In this document: positions 10,261 to 24,149 of the stretch, piece after piece
Position numbering within the stretch: position 1 is the first letter of the stretch
How the letters are laid out: each line of letters starts with the position of its first letter
Origin: Leptidea sinapis
Taxonomy: Eukaryota > Arthropoda > Insecta > Lepidoptera > Pieridae
Direction: 5' to 3'
NCBI RefSeq assembly: GCF_905404315.1
Contig: NC_066297.1
Location: 620,001-684,000, forward strand
Length of the DNA stretch: 64,000 nucleotides
The notes under the pieces: generated by a model
Told to the model about the DNA's origin: nothing
What the model saw: the letters and a program-made list of their open reading frames with translations, nothing else
The model's database searches: none
Made by a program: the position numbers and the translations under genes

Positions 10261-12885
10261 AATGATCCCAAAATCATTCTCTGCACCCTCGAGAATCTCC
10301 GACACGATATCCATATTGTTGAAATCATAATTTTGTGCGGCGGCCATCTTGGATTTCAAATATGATCACAAAATCGTGCTCTTCACCCTTGAGAACCTCG
10401 GACCCGATATCCATATTGTTGAAAACATAGTTTTTTCCGGCAGCCCTCTTGGATTTCAAAAATTATCACAGAATTGTTCTCTGCACCCTCGAGAACCTCG
10501 GACACGATATCCATATTGCTTAAATCATAACTTTGTGCGGCGGCCATCTTGGATTTGAAAAATGTTCACCAAATCGTTAACTGCACCCTCGAGAACCTCG
10601 GACACGATATCCATATTGTTGAAATCATAATTTTGTGCGATGGCCATCTTGGATTTGAAAAATGATCGCGAAATCGTTGTCTGCACCCTCGAGAACCTCG
10701 AATACGATACCCATAAAATTGTCATTATTATTTTGCGCGGCGGTCATCTTTGATTTCAAAAATGATCCCAAAATCATTCTCTGCACGCTCGAGAATCTCC
10801 GACACCATATCCATATTGCTGAAAACATAATTTTGTGCGGCGGCCATCTTGGATTTCAAAAATGATCACAAAATCGTTCTCTGCACCCTCGAGAATCTCG
10901 GACACGATATCCATATTGCTGAAATCATAATTTTGTGCGGCGGCCATCTTGGATTTCAAATATGATCACAAAATCGTGCTCTTCACCCTTGAGAACCTCG
11001 GACCCGATATCCATATTGTTGAAAACATAGTTTTTTGCGGCAGCCCTCTTGGATTTCAAAAATTATCACAGAATTGTTCTCTGCACCCTCGAGAACCTCG
11101 AACACGTTATCCATATTGCTTAAATCATAATTTTGTGCGGCGGCCATATTGGATTTGAAAAGTGTTCACCAAATCGTTCTCTGCTCCCTCAAAAACCTCA
11201 CATACGATATCCATATTGTTGAAATCATAATTTCGTGCGATGGCCATCTTGGATTTGAAAAATGATCACGAAATCGTTTTCTGCACCCTCGAAAACCTCG
11301 GGTACGATACCCATAATGTTGTAATCATAATTTTGTGCGGTGGCAATCTTCGTTTTCAAAAATGATCCCAAAATCGTTCTCTGCACCCTCGAGAACCTCG
11401 GACACGATATCCATATTGCCGAAAACATAATTGTGTGTGGATTGGATTTCAAAAATTATCACAGAATTGTTCTCTGCACCCTCGAGAATCGCGGACAGGA
11501 TATCCATATTGCTAAAATCATAATTTTTTGCCGCGGCCATATTGGATTTGAAAAATGTTCACCAAATCGTTCTCTGCACCTTCGAGAACCTCGGACACGA
11601 TATCCATATTGCTGAAATCATAATTTTGTGCGGCGGCCGTCTTGGATTTCAAAAATGATCACAGAATTGTTCTCTGCACCCTCGAGTACCTGGGACACGG
11701 TATCCATATTGCTTAAATCATAATTTTGTGCGGCGGCCATCTTGAATTTGAAAAATAATCACCAAATCGTTCTGAACACCCTCGAGAATCTCGGGTACGA
11801 TATCCATATTGCTGAAATCATAATTTTCTGTTGCGGCCATCTTGGATTTCAAATAAGATCATAAAATCGTTCTCTGCACCCTCGAGAACCTCGGACACGA
11901 TATCCATATTGCTGAAAACATAATTGTGAGCGGCAGCCCTCTTGGTTTTCAAAAATGATCACAGAATAGTTCTCTGCACCCTAGAGAACCTCGGACACGA
12001 TATCCATATTGCTGAAATCATAATTTTGTGCGGCGGCCATCTTGGACTTGTAAAATGATCACAAAATCGTTCTCTGCACCCTCGAGAACCTCGAATACGA
12101 TACACATAAAGTTGTCATCATTATTTTGCGCGACGGCCATCTTGGATTTCAAAAATGATCCCAAAATCATTCTCTGCACCCTCGAGAATCTCCGACACGA
12201 TATCCATATTGCTGAAATCATAATTTTGTGTGGCGGCCATCTTGGATTTCAAAAATTATCATAGAATTGTACTCTGCACCCTCGAGAACCTCGAACACGA
12301 TATCCATATTGCTGCAAACATAATTGTTTGCGGCAGTCGTCTTGGATTTCAAAAATGACCATAGAATTGTTCTCTGCATCCTCGAGAACCTGGGACACGA
12401 TATCCATATTGCTTAAATGATAATTTTGTGCGGCAGCCATATTGGATTTGAAAAATGTTCACCAAATCGTTCTCTGCACCCTCCAGAACCTCGCTTACGA
12501 TATCCATATTGCTGCAAACATAATTTTTTGCGGCAGTCGTCTTGGATTTTAAAAATGATCACAGCATTGTTCTCTGCATCCTCGAGAACCTGGGACACGA
12601 TATCCATATTGCTTAAATCATAATTTTGTGCAGCGGCCATCTTGGATTTCAAATATGATCACAAAGTCGTTCTCTGCACACTCGAGAACCTCGAATGCGA
12701 TACCCATAAAATTGTCATCATTATTTTGCGCGATGGTCATCTTTGATTTAAAAAATGATCCCAAAATCATTCTCTGCACGCTCGAGAATCTCCGACACCA
12801 TATCCATATTGCTGAAATCATAATTTTGTGCGGCGGCCATCTTGGATTTCAAAAATGATCACAAAATCGTTCTCTGCACCCTCGA
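10261..12885 (+). repeat. 5-kb higher-order repeat, partial copy 3
   Basis: The unit order matches copy 1 from its first base, including the 93-bp unit at 11,361-11,453. It stops matching soon after 12,858, where copies 1 and 2 continue with a GGATACGATACCC unit. Here a unit with GAAAATCTCGGACACG and then GTGTGATGGCC follows instead, as at 18,480. About half of the 5-kb unit is present. Confidence 0.85.
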
Positions 12886-15800
12886 AAATCTCGGACACGA
12901 TATCCATATTGCTAAAATCATAATTTTGTGTGATGGCCATCTTGGATTTCAAAAATGATCACGAAATCGTTGTCTGCACCCTCGAGAACCTCGGAAACGA
13001 TATCCATATTGCTGAAAACATAATTGTTTGCGGCAGCCCTCTTGGCTGTTAAAAATGATTACAGAATTGTTCTCTGCAGCCTCGAGAACCTCGGACACGA
13101 TATCCATATTGCTGAAAACATAATTGTTTGCGGCAGCCCTCTTGGCTGTTAAAAATGATTACAGAATTGTTCTCTGCACCCTCGAGAACCTTGGACACGA
13201 TATCCATATTGCTTAAATCATAACTTTGTGCGGCGGCCATCTTGGATTTGAAAAATGTTCACCAAATCGTTAACTGCACCCTCGAGAACCTCGGACACGA
13301 TATCCATATTGATAAAATCATAATTTTGTGCGGCGGCCATGTTGGATTTGAAATATGTTCACCAAATCGTTCTCTGCACCCTCTAGAACCTCGAATACGA
13401 TACATATAAAGTTGTCATCATTATTTTGCGCGGCGGCCATCTTGGATTTGAAATATGTTCACCAAATCGTTCTCAACACCCTCTAGAACCTCGAATACGA
13501 TACACATAAAGTTGTCACCATAATTTTGCGCGACGGCCATCTTGAATTTCAAAAATGATCCCAAAATCGTTCTCTGCACCCTCGAGAACCTCGGACACGA
13601 TATCCATATTGCTGAAAACATATTTGTTTGCGGCATCCCTCTTGGCTGTTAAAAATGATTACAGAATTGTTCTCTGCACCCTCGAGAACCTCGGACACGA
13701 TATCCATATTACTGAAATTATAATTTTGTGTGGCGGCCATGTTGGATTTCAAATATGATCACAAAATCGTTCTCTGCACCTTCGAAAACCTCGAATACGA
13801 TACCCATAATGTTGTCATCTAATTTTTGCGCGGTGGCCATCTTGGATTTAAAAAATTATCACAGAATTGTTCTCTGCACCCTCGAGTACCTGGGACACGG
13901 TATCCATATTGCTTAAATCATAATTTTGTGCGGCGGCCATCTTGAATTTGAAAAATGATCACCAAATCGTTCTGAACACCCTCGAGAACCTCGGGTACGA
14001 TATCCATATTGCTGAAATCATAATTTTCTGTTGCGGCCATCTTGGATTTCAAATAAGATCATAAAATCGTTCTCTGCACCCTCGAGATACTCGGATACGA
14101 TACCAATAATGTAGTGATCATGATTTTGAGCGGTGGCCATCTTGGATTTGAAAAATGATCACAAAATCGTTCTGTTCACTCTCGAGAACCTCGGATACGA
14201 TACCCATATCTTTGTGATCATAATCTTGCACGGCGGCCATCTCAGATTTGAAAATGATCCAAAAAATGTTTTCTGCACCCACGAGAACCTCGGACACGAT
14301 ATCCATATTGCTGCTAACATAATTGTTTGCGGCAGCCCTCTTGGATTTCAAAAATGATCACAGAATTGTTCTCTGCACCCTGGCAAACCTCGAACACGAT
14401 ATCCATATTGCTAAAATCATAACTTTGTGCGACGACCATCTTGGATTTGAAAAATGATCACCAAATCGTTCTCTGCACCTTCGAGAACCTCGGACACGAT
14501 ATCCATATTGCTGAAATCATAATGTTGTGCGGCGGCCGTCTTGGATTTCAAAAATGATCACAGAATTGTTCTCTGCACCCTCGAGTACCTGAGACACGGT
14601 ATCCATATTGCTTAAATCATAATTTTGTGCGGCGGCCATCTTGAATTTGAAAAATGATCACCAAATCGTTCTCAACACCCTCGAGAACCTCGGGTACGAT
14701 ATCCATATTGCTGAAATCATAATTTTCTGTTGCGGCCATCTTGGATTTCAAATAAGATCATAAAATCGTTCTCTGCACCCTCGAGAACCTCGGACACGAT
14801 ATCCATATTGCTGAAAACATAATTGTGTGCGGCAGCCCTCTTGGTTTTCAAAAATGATCATAGAATAGTTCTCTGCACCCTAGAGAACCTCGGACCCGAT
14901 ATCCGTATTGCTAAAATCATAATTTTGTGCGGCGGCCATCTTGGACTTGTAAAATGATCACAAAATCGTTCTCTGCACCCTCGAGAACCTCGAATACGAT
15001 ACACATAAAGTTGTCATCATTATTTTGCGCGGCGGTCATCTTTGATTTCAAAAATGATCCCAAAATCATTCTCTGCACGCTCGAGAATCTCCGACACCAT
15101 TTCCATATTGCTGAAATCATAATTTTGTGCGGCGGCCATCTTGGATTTCAAAAATGATCACAAAATCGTTCTCTGCACCCTCGAGAATCTCGGACACGAT
15201 ATCCATATTGCTAAAATCATAATTTTGTGCGGCGGCCATCTTGGATTTGAAAAATGTTCACAAAATCGTTTTCTGCAGCCTCGAGAACCTCGGATACGAT
15301 ACCCATAATGTTGAAAGCATAATTTAGTGCACTGGCCATCTTGGACTTGTAAAATGATAACAAAATCGTTCTCTGCACCCTCGAGAACCTCGAATACGAT
15401 ACACATAAAGTTGTCATCATTATTTTGTGCGACGGCCATCTTGGATTTTAAATATGATCCCAAAATCATTCTCTGCACCCTCGAGAATCTGCGACACGAT
15501 ATCCATATTGCTGAAATCATAATTTTGTGTGGCGGCCATCTTGGATTTTCAAAAATTATCATAGAATTGTTCTCTGCACCCTCGAGAACCTCGGACACGA
15601 TATCCATATTGCTGCAAACATAATTGTTTGCGGCAGTCGTCTTGGATTTCAAAAATGACCATAGAATTGTTCTCTGCATCCTCGAGAACCTGGGACACGA
15701 TATCTATATTGCTTAAATCATAATTTTGTGCGGCGGCCATATTGGATTTGAAAAATGTTCACCAAATCGTTCTCTGCACCCTCGAGAACCTCGCTTACGA

Positions 15801-18169
15801 TATCCATATTGCTGCAAACATATTTTTCTGCGGCAACCGTCTTGGATTTCAAAAATGATCACAGAATTGTTCTCTGCATCCTCGAGAACCTGGGACACGA
15901 TATCCATATTGCTTAAATCATAATTTTGTGCAGCGGCCATCTTGGATTTCAAATATGATCACAAAATCGTTCTCTGCACACTCGAGAACCTCGAATACGA
16001 TACCCATAAAATTGTCATCATTATTTTGCGCGGCGGTCATCTTTGATTTCAAAAATGATCCCAAAATCATTCTCTGCACGCTCGAGAATCTCCGACACCA
16101 TATCCATATTGCTGAAATCATAATTTTGTGCGGCGGCCATCTTGGATTTCAAAAATGATCACAAAATCGTTCTCTGCACACTCGAGAATCTCGGACACGA
16201 TATCCATATTGCTAAAATCATAATTTTGTGCGGCGGCCATCTTGGATTTGAAAAATGTTCACAAAATCGTTTTCTGCAGCCTCGAGAACCTCGGATACGA
16301 TATCCATAATGTTGAAAGCATAATTTAGTGCGCTGGCCATCTTAGTTTTCAAAAATGATCCCAAAATCGTTCTCTGGACCCTCTAGAACCTCAGGTACGA
16401 TATCCATATTGCTAAAATCATAATTTTGTGTGGCGGCCATCTTGGATTTGAAAAATGTTCACAAAATCGTTTTCTGCAGCCTCGAGAACCTCGGATACGA
16501 TACCCATAATGTTGAAAGCATAATTTAGTGCGCTGGCCATCTTAGTTTTCAAAAATGATCCCAAAATCGTTCTCTGGACCCTCTAGAACCTCAGGTACGA
16601 TATCCATATTGCTGAAATCATAATTTTGTGCGGCGGCCATCTTGGATATCAAAAATGATCACAAAATCATTCTCTGCACCCTCGAGAATCTTGGACACTA
16701 TATCCATATTGTTGAAAGCATAATTTTGTGCGTTGGCCATCTTAGTTTTCAAAAATGATCCCAAAATCGTTCTCTGCACCCTCGAGAACCTCGGACACGA
16801 TATCCATATTGCTGAAAACATAATTGTTTGCGGCAGCCCTCTTGGCTGTTAAAAATGATTACAGAATTATTCTCTGCACCCTTGAGAGCCTCGGACACGA
16901 TATCCATATTGCTAAAATCATAACTTTGTGCGGCGGCCATCTTGGATTTGAAAAATTTCACCAAATCGTTAACTGCACCCTCGAAAACCTCGGACACGAT
17001 ATCCATATTGAAAAAATCATAATTTTGTGCGGCGGTCATCTTGGATTTGAAAAATGTTCACCTAACCGTTCTCTGCACCCTCTAGAACCTCGAATACGAT
17101 ACACATAAAGTTGTCATCATTATTTTGCGCGACGGCCATCTTGGGTATCAAAAATGATCCCAAAATCATTCTCTGCACCCTCGAGAATCTCCGACACGAT
17201 ATCCATATTGCTGCAAACATAATTGTTTGCGGCAGCCGTCTTGGATTTCAAAAATGATCACAGAATTGTTCTCTTTATCCTCGAGAACCTGGGACACGAT
17301 ATCCATATTGCTTAAATCATAATTTTGTGCGGCGGCCATATTGGATTTGAAAAATGTTCACCAAATCGTTCTCTGCACCCTCAAAAACCTCGCTTACGAT
17401 ATCCATATTGCTGAATACATAATTGTTTGCGGCAGCCCTCTTGGATTTCAAAAATTATCACAGAATTGTTCTCTGCACCCTCAAGAACCTCGGACATGAT
17501 ATCCATATTGCTAAAATCATAATTTTTTGCCGCGACCATATTGGATTTGAAAAATGTTCACTAAATCGTTCTCTGCTCCCTCGAGAACCTCGCTTACGAT
17601 ATTCATATTGCTGAAAACATAATTGTTTGCGGCAGCCCTCTTTGATTTCAAAAATGATCACAGAATTGTTCTCTGCACCCTCGAGAACCTCGAACACGTT
17701 ATCCATATTGCTTAAATCATAATTTTGTGCGGCGGCCATATTGGATTTGAAAAGTGTTCACCAAATCGTTCTCTGCTCCCTCAAAAACCTCACACACGAT
17801 ATCCATATTGATGAAATAATAATTTTGTGAGGCGGCCATCATGGATTTCAAATATGATCACAAAATCGTTCTCTGCACCCTCGAGAACCTCGAATACGAT
17901 ACCCATAATGTTGTCATCATTATTTTGTGCGACGGCCATCTTGGATTTTAAATATGATCCCAAAATCATTCTCTGCACCCTCGAGAATCTGCGACACGAT
18001 ATCCATATTGTTGAAATCATAATTTTGTGCGACGGCCATCTTGCATTTGAAAAATGATCACAAAATCGTTCTCTGAACCCGCGAGAACCTCGGATACGAT
18101 ACCCATAATGGAGTTATCATACTATTGAGCGGCGGCGATATTGGATTTGAAAAATGATCACAAAATCGT
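12886..18169 (+). repeat. Mosaic satellite block
   Basis: No single higher-order period holds across this block. About 13,420-14,360 matches about 18,720-19,650 (offset 5,299). About 15,918-16,400 matches 3,858-4,340 (offset 12,060), and the correspondence resumes around 16,640-17,160 after rearrangement. About 17,420-17,760 recurs near 20,450-20,660 and 22,450-22,750. A one-base insertion near 15,545 opens the longest frame in the window (173 codons, minus strand, 15,158-15,679). It is still made only of satellite peptide and I do not call it a gene. Confidence 0.7.
16241..16640 (+). repeat. Tandem duplication of a 200-bp dimer
   Basis: The two units at about 16,241-16,440 recur at 16,441-16,640. 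I see two substitutions between the copies (TATCC/TACCC and GCTAAA/GCTGAA). The corresponding region near 4,181-4,380 has the dimer once. Confidence 0.8.
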
Positions 18170-20969
18170 TGTCTGCATCCTCGAGAACCTGGGACACGAT
18201 ATCCATATTGCTTAAATCATAATTTTGTGCAGCGGCCATCTTGGATTTCTAATATGATCACAAAATCGTTCTCTGCACACTCGAGAACCTCGAATACGAT
18301 ACCCATAAAATTGTCATCATTATTTTGCGCGATGGTCATCTTTGATTTAAAAAATGATCCCAAAATCATTCTCTGCACGCTCGAGAATCTCCGACACCAT
18401 ATCCATATTGCTGAAATCATAATTTTGTGCGGCGGCCATCTTGGATTTCAAAAATGATCACAAAATCGTTCACTGCACCCTCGAGAATCTCGGACACGAT
18501 ATCCATATTGCTAAAATCATAATTTTGTGTGATGGCCATCTTGGATTTGAAAAATGATCACGAAATCGTTGTCTGCACCCTCGAGAACCTCGGACACGAT
18601 ATCCATATTGATAAAATCATAATTTTGTGCGGCGGCCATCTTGGATTTGAAATATGTTCACCAAATCGTTCTCTGCACCCTCTAGAACCTCGAATACGAT
18701 ACATATAAAGTTGTCATCATTATTTTGCGCGGCGGCCATCTTGGATTTGAAATATGTTCACCAAATCGTTCTCTGCACCCTCAAAAACCTCGAATACGAT
18801 ACACATAAAGTTGTCATCATAATTTTGCGCGACGGCCATCTTGGATTTCAAAAATGATCCCAAAATCGTTCTCTGCACCCTCGAGAACCTCGGACACGAT
18901 ATCCATATTGCTGAAAACATAATTGTTTGAGGCAGCCCTCTTGGCTGTTAAAAATGATTACAGAATTGTTCTCTGCACCCTCGAGAACCTCGGACACGAT
19001 ATCCATATTACTGAAATTATAATTTTGTGTGGCGGCCATGTTGGATTTCAAATATGATCACAAAATCGTTCTCTGCACCTTCGAGAACCTCGAATACGAT
19101 ACCCATAATGTTGTCATCATAATTTTTGCACGGTGGCCATCTTGGATTTAAAAAATTATCCCGAAACCATTCTCTGCACCCTGAAGAATCTCGGACACGA
19201 TATCCATATTGTTGAAATCATAATTTTGTGCGATGGCCATCTTGGATTTGAAAAATGATCACAAAATCGTTCTCTGAACCCGCGAGAACCTCGGATACGA
19301 TACCCATAATGGAGTTATCATACTATTGAGCGGCGGCGATATTGGATTTGAAAAATGATCACAAAATCGTTCTCTGCACCCTCGAGATACTCGGATACGA
19401 TACCAATAATGTAGTGATCATGATTTTGAGCGGTGGCCATCTTGGATTTGAAAAATGATCACAAAATCGTTCTGTTCACTCTCGAGAACCTCGGATACGA
19501 TACCCATATTTTGTGATCATAATCTTGCACGGCGGCCATCTCAGATTTGAAAATGATCCAAAAAATGTTTTCTGCACCCTCGAGAACCTCGGACACGATA
19601 TCCATATTGCTGCAAACATAATTGTTTGCGGCAGCCCTCTTGGATTTCAAAAATGATCACAGAATTGTTCTCTGCACCCTGGCAAACCTCGAACACGATA
19701 TCCATATTGCTAAAATCATAACTTTGTGCAACGACCATCTTGGATTTGAAAAATGTTCTATAAATCGTTCTCTGCACCCTCGAGAACCTCGAATACGATA
19801 CCCATAATGTTGTCATCATAATTTTTGCGCGGCGGCCATCTTGGATTTCAAAATTGATCCCAAAACCATTCTCTGCACCCTGAAGAATCTCGGACATGAT
19901 ATCCATATTGTTGAAATCATAATTTTGTGCGGCGGCCATTTTGGATTTCAAATATAATCACAAAATCGTGCTCTTCACCCTTGAGAACCTCGGACCCGAT
20001 ATCCATATTGTTGAAAACATAGTTTTTTGCGGCAGCCCTCTTGGATTTCAATAATTATCACAGAATTGTTCTCTGCACCCTCGAGAACCTCGGACATGAT
20101 ATCCATATTGCTAAAATCATAATTTTTTGCCGCGACCATATTGGATTTGAAAAATGTTCACTAAATCGTTCTCTGCAGCCTCGAGAACCACGGATACGAT
20201 ACCCATAATGTTGAAAGCATAATTTAGTGCACTGGCCATCTTGGACGTGTAAAATGATAACAAAATCGTTCTCTGCACCCTCGAGAACCTCGAATACGAT
20301 ACACATAAAGTTGTCATCATTATTTTGTGCGACGGCCATCTTGGATTTTAAATATGATCCCAAAATCATTCTCTGCACCCTCGAGAATCTGCGACACGAT
20401 ATCCATATTGCTGAAATCATAATTTTGTGTGGCGGCCATCTTGGATTTCAAAAATTATCATAGAATTGTTCTCTGCACCCTCGAGAACCTCGCTTACGAT
20501 ATTCATATTGCTGAAAACATAATTGTTTGCGGCAGCCCTCTTTGATTTCAAAAATGATCACAGAATTGTTCTCTGCATCCTCGAGAACCTCGAACACGTT
20601 ATCCATATTGCTTAAATCATAATTTTGTGCGGCGGCCATATTGGATTTGAAAAGTGTTCACCAAATCGTTCTCTGCTCCCTCAAAAACCTCACATACGAT
20701 ATCCATGTTGTTGAAATCATAATTTTGTGCGATGGCCATCTTGGATTTGAAAAATGATCACGAAATCGTTTTGTGCACCCTCGAAAACCTCGGGTACGAT
20801 ACCCATAATGTTGTTATCATAATTTTGTGCGGTGGCAATCTTCGTTTTCAAAAATGATCCCAAAATCGTTCTCTGCACCCTCGAGAACCTCGGACACGAT
20901 ATCCATATTGCCGAAAACATAATTGTGTGTGGAAGCCATCTTCGATTTCAAAAATGATCACAGCATTGT
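18170..20969 (+). repeat. 2.8-kb higher-order repeat, copy 1
   Basis: The order of 28 units starting at about 18,170 restarts 2,800 bp later. A private variant, GGATTTCTAATATG, marks both starts (18,243 and 21,043). A one-base loss near 21,063 in the second copy changes the offset to 2,799 downstream. The tail, about 19,840-20,960, includes units found again near 38,400-39,250. Confidence 0.82.
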
Positions 20970-22540
20970 TCTCTGCATCCTCGAGAACCTGGGACACGAT
21001 ATCCATATTGCTTAAATCATAATTTTGTGCAGCGGCCATCTTGGATTTCTAATATGATCACAACTCGTTCTCTGCACACTCGAGAACCTCGAATACGATA
21101 CCCATAAAATTGTCATCATTATTTTGCGCGATGGTCATCTTTGATTTAAAAAATGATCCCAAAATCATTCTCTGCACGCTCGAGAATCTCCGACACCATA
21201 TCCATATTGCTGAAATCATAATTTTGTGCGGCGGCCATCTTGGATTTCAAAAATGATCACAAAATCGTTCTCTGCACCCTCGAGAATCTCGGACACGATA
21301 TCCATATTGCTAAAATCATAATTTTGTGTGATGGCCATCTTGGATTTGAAAAATGATCACGAAATCGTTGTCTGCACCCTCGAGAACCTCGGACACGATA
21401 TCCATATTGATAAAATCATAATTTTGTGCGGCGGCCATCTTGGATTTGAAATATGTTCACCAAATCGTTCTCTGCACCCTCTAGAACCTCGAATACGATA
21501 CATATAAAGTTGTCATCATTATTTTGCGCGGCGGCCATCTTGGATTTGAAATATGTTCACCAAATCGTTCTCTGCACCCTCAAGAACCTCGAATACGATA
21601 CACATAAAGTTGTCATCATAATTTTGCGCGACGGCCATCTTGGATTTCAAAAATGATCCCAAAATCGTTCTCTGCACCCTCGAGAACCTCGGACACGATA
21701 TCCATATTGCTGAAAACATAATTGTTTGCGGCAGCCCTCTTGGCTGTTAAAAATGATTACAGAATTGTTCTCTGCACCCTCGAGAACCTCGGACACGATA
21801 TCCATATTACTGAAATTATAATTTTGTGTGGCGGCCATGTTGGATTTCAAATATGATCACAAAATCGTTCTCTGCACCTTCGAGAACCTCGAATACGATA
21901 CCCATAATGTTGTCATCATAATTTTTGCGCGGTGGCCATCTTGGATTTAAAAAATTATCCCGAAACCATTCTCTGCACCCTGAAGAATCTTGGACACGAT
22001 ATCCATATTGTTGAAATCATAATTTTGTGCGACGGCCATCTTGGATTTGAAAAATGATCACAAAATCGTTCTCTGAACCCGCGAGAACCTCGGATACGAT
22101 ACCCATAATGGAGTTATCATACTATTGAGCGGCGGCGATATTGGATTTGAAAAATGATCACAAAATCGTTCTCTGCATCCTCGAGATACTCGGATACGAT
22201 ACCAATAATGTAGTGATCATGATTTTGAGCGGTGGCCATCTTGGATTTGAAAAATGATCACAAAATCGTTCTGTTCACTCTCGAGAACCTCGGATACGAT
22301 ACCCAAATTTTGTGATCATAATCTTGCACGGCGGCCATCTCAGATTTGAAAATGATCCAAAAAATGTTTTCTGCACCCTCGAGAACCTCGGACACGATAT
22401 CCATATTGCTGCAAACATAATTGTTTGCGGCAGCCCTCTTGGATTTCAAAAATGATCACAGAATTGTTCTCTGCACCCTGGCAAACCTCGAACACGATAT
22501 CCATATTGCTAAAATCATAACTTTGTGCAACGACCATCTT
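20970..22540 (+). repeat. 2.8-kb higher-order repeat, partial copy 2
   Basis: This stretch follows 18,170-19,740 closely. It departs at about 22,555, where GTTCACTAAATCG replaces GTTCTATAAATCG and a different series of units follows. Confidence 0.82.
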
Positions 22541-22878
22541 GGATTTGAAAAATGTTCACTAAATCGTTCTCTGCTCCCTCGAGAACCTCGCTTACGATAT
22601 TCATATTGCTGAAAACATAATTGTTTGCGGCAGCCCTCTTTGATTTCAAAAATGATCACAGAATTGTTCTCTGCACCCTCGAGAACCTCGAACACGTTAT
22701 CCATATTGCTTAAATCATAATTTTGTGCGGCGGCCATATTGGATTTGAAAAGTGTTCACCAAATCGTTCTCTGCTCCCTCAAAAACCTCACATACGATAT
22801 CCATATTGATGAAATCATAAATTTGTGCGGCGGCCATCATGGATTTCAAATATGATCACAAAATCGTTCTCTGCACCT
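21680..22878 (+). repeat. 1.2-kb higher-order repeat, copy 1
   Basis: Twelve units (1,199 bp) are repeated directly downstream. The block overlaps the end of the 2.8-kb copy, so it was duplicated after that arrangement existed. Confidence 0.78.
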
Positions 22879-24089
22879 TCGAGAACCTCGGACACGATAT
22901 CCATATTGCTGAAAACATAATTGTTTGCGGCAGCCCTCTTGGCTGTTAAAAATGATTACAGAATTGTTCTCTGCACCCTCGAGAACCTCGGACACGATAT
23001 CCATATTACTGAAATTATAATTTTGTGTGGCAACCATGTAGGATTTCAAATATGATCACAAAATCGTTCTCTGCACCTTCGAGAACCTCGAATACGATAC
23101 CCATAATGTTGTCATCATAATTTTTGCGCGGTGGCCATCTTGGATTTAAAAAATTATCCCGAAACCATTCTCCGCACCCTGAAGAATCTTGGACACGATA
23201 TCCATATTGTTGAAATCATAATTTTGTGCGACGGCCATCTTGGATTTGAAAAATGATCACAAAATCGTTCTCTGAACCCGCGAGAACCTCGGATACGATA
23301 CCCATAATGGAGTTATCATACTATTGAGCGGCGGCGATATTGGATTTGAAAAATGATCACAAAATCGTTCTCTGCACCCTCGAGATACTCGGATACGATA
23401 CCAATAATGTAGTGATCATGATTTTGAGCGGTGGCCATCTTGGATTTGAAAAATGATCACAAAATCGTTCTGTTCACTCTCGAGAACCTCGGATACGATA
23501 CCCATATTTTGTGATCATAATCTTGCACGGCGGCCATCTCAGATTTGAAAATGATCCAAAAAATGTTTTCTGCACCCTCGAGAACCTCGGACACGATATC
23601 CATATTGCTGCAAACATAATTGTTTGCGGCAGCCCTCTTGGATTTCAAAAATGATCACAGAATTGTTCTCTGCACCCTGGCAAACCTCGAACACGATATC
23701 CATATTGCTAAAATCATAACTTTGTGCAACGACTATCTTGGATTTGAAAAATGTTCACTAAATCGTTCTCTGCTCCCTCGAGAACCTCGCTTACGATATT
23801 CATATTGCTGAAAACATAATTGTTTGCGGCAGCCCTCTTTGATTTCAAAAATGATCACAGAATTGTTCTCTGCACCCTCGAGAACCTCGAACACGTTATC
23901 CATATTGCTTAAATCATAATTTTGTGCGGCGGCCATATTGGATTTGAAAAGTGTTCACCAAATCGTTCTCTGCTCCCTCAAAAACCTCACATACGATATC
24001 CATATTGATGAAATCATAAATTTGTGCGGCGGCCATCATGGATTTCAAATATGATCACAAAATCGTTCTCTGCACCTTCGAGAACCTCG
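22879..24089 (+). repeat. 1.2-kb higher-order repeat, copy 2
   Basis: The copy repeats 21,680-22,878 at an offset of 1,199. Small differences include GGCAACCATGTAGG in place of GGCGGCCATGTTGG near 23,030. It ends where CTCGTATACG replaces CTCGGACACG. Confidence 0.78.
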
Positions 24090-24149
24090 TATACGATACC
24101 CATAATGGAGTTATCATACTATTGAGCGGCGGCCATATTGGATTTGAAA

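Noticed and set aside
14630..14730. CENP-B-box-like match in CTCGAGAACCTCGGG units and TTCGAGAACCTCGG units
   Set aside because: Seven of the nine key bases fit with correct spacing, but no unit I checked has all nine. A match of this quality somewhere in a 100-bp unit on either strand is not unlikely by chance.
15158..15679. Longest open reading frame (173 codons, minus strand) and the many 60-136-codon frames on both strands
   Set aside because: They consist only of satellite monomers. The same peptides recur in all frames and on both strands at each repeat, and their lengths are set by the 100-bp period (one base off a codon multiple). The 173-codon case arises from a one-base insertion near 15,545. 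There is no domain, splice structure or upstream control region.
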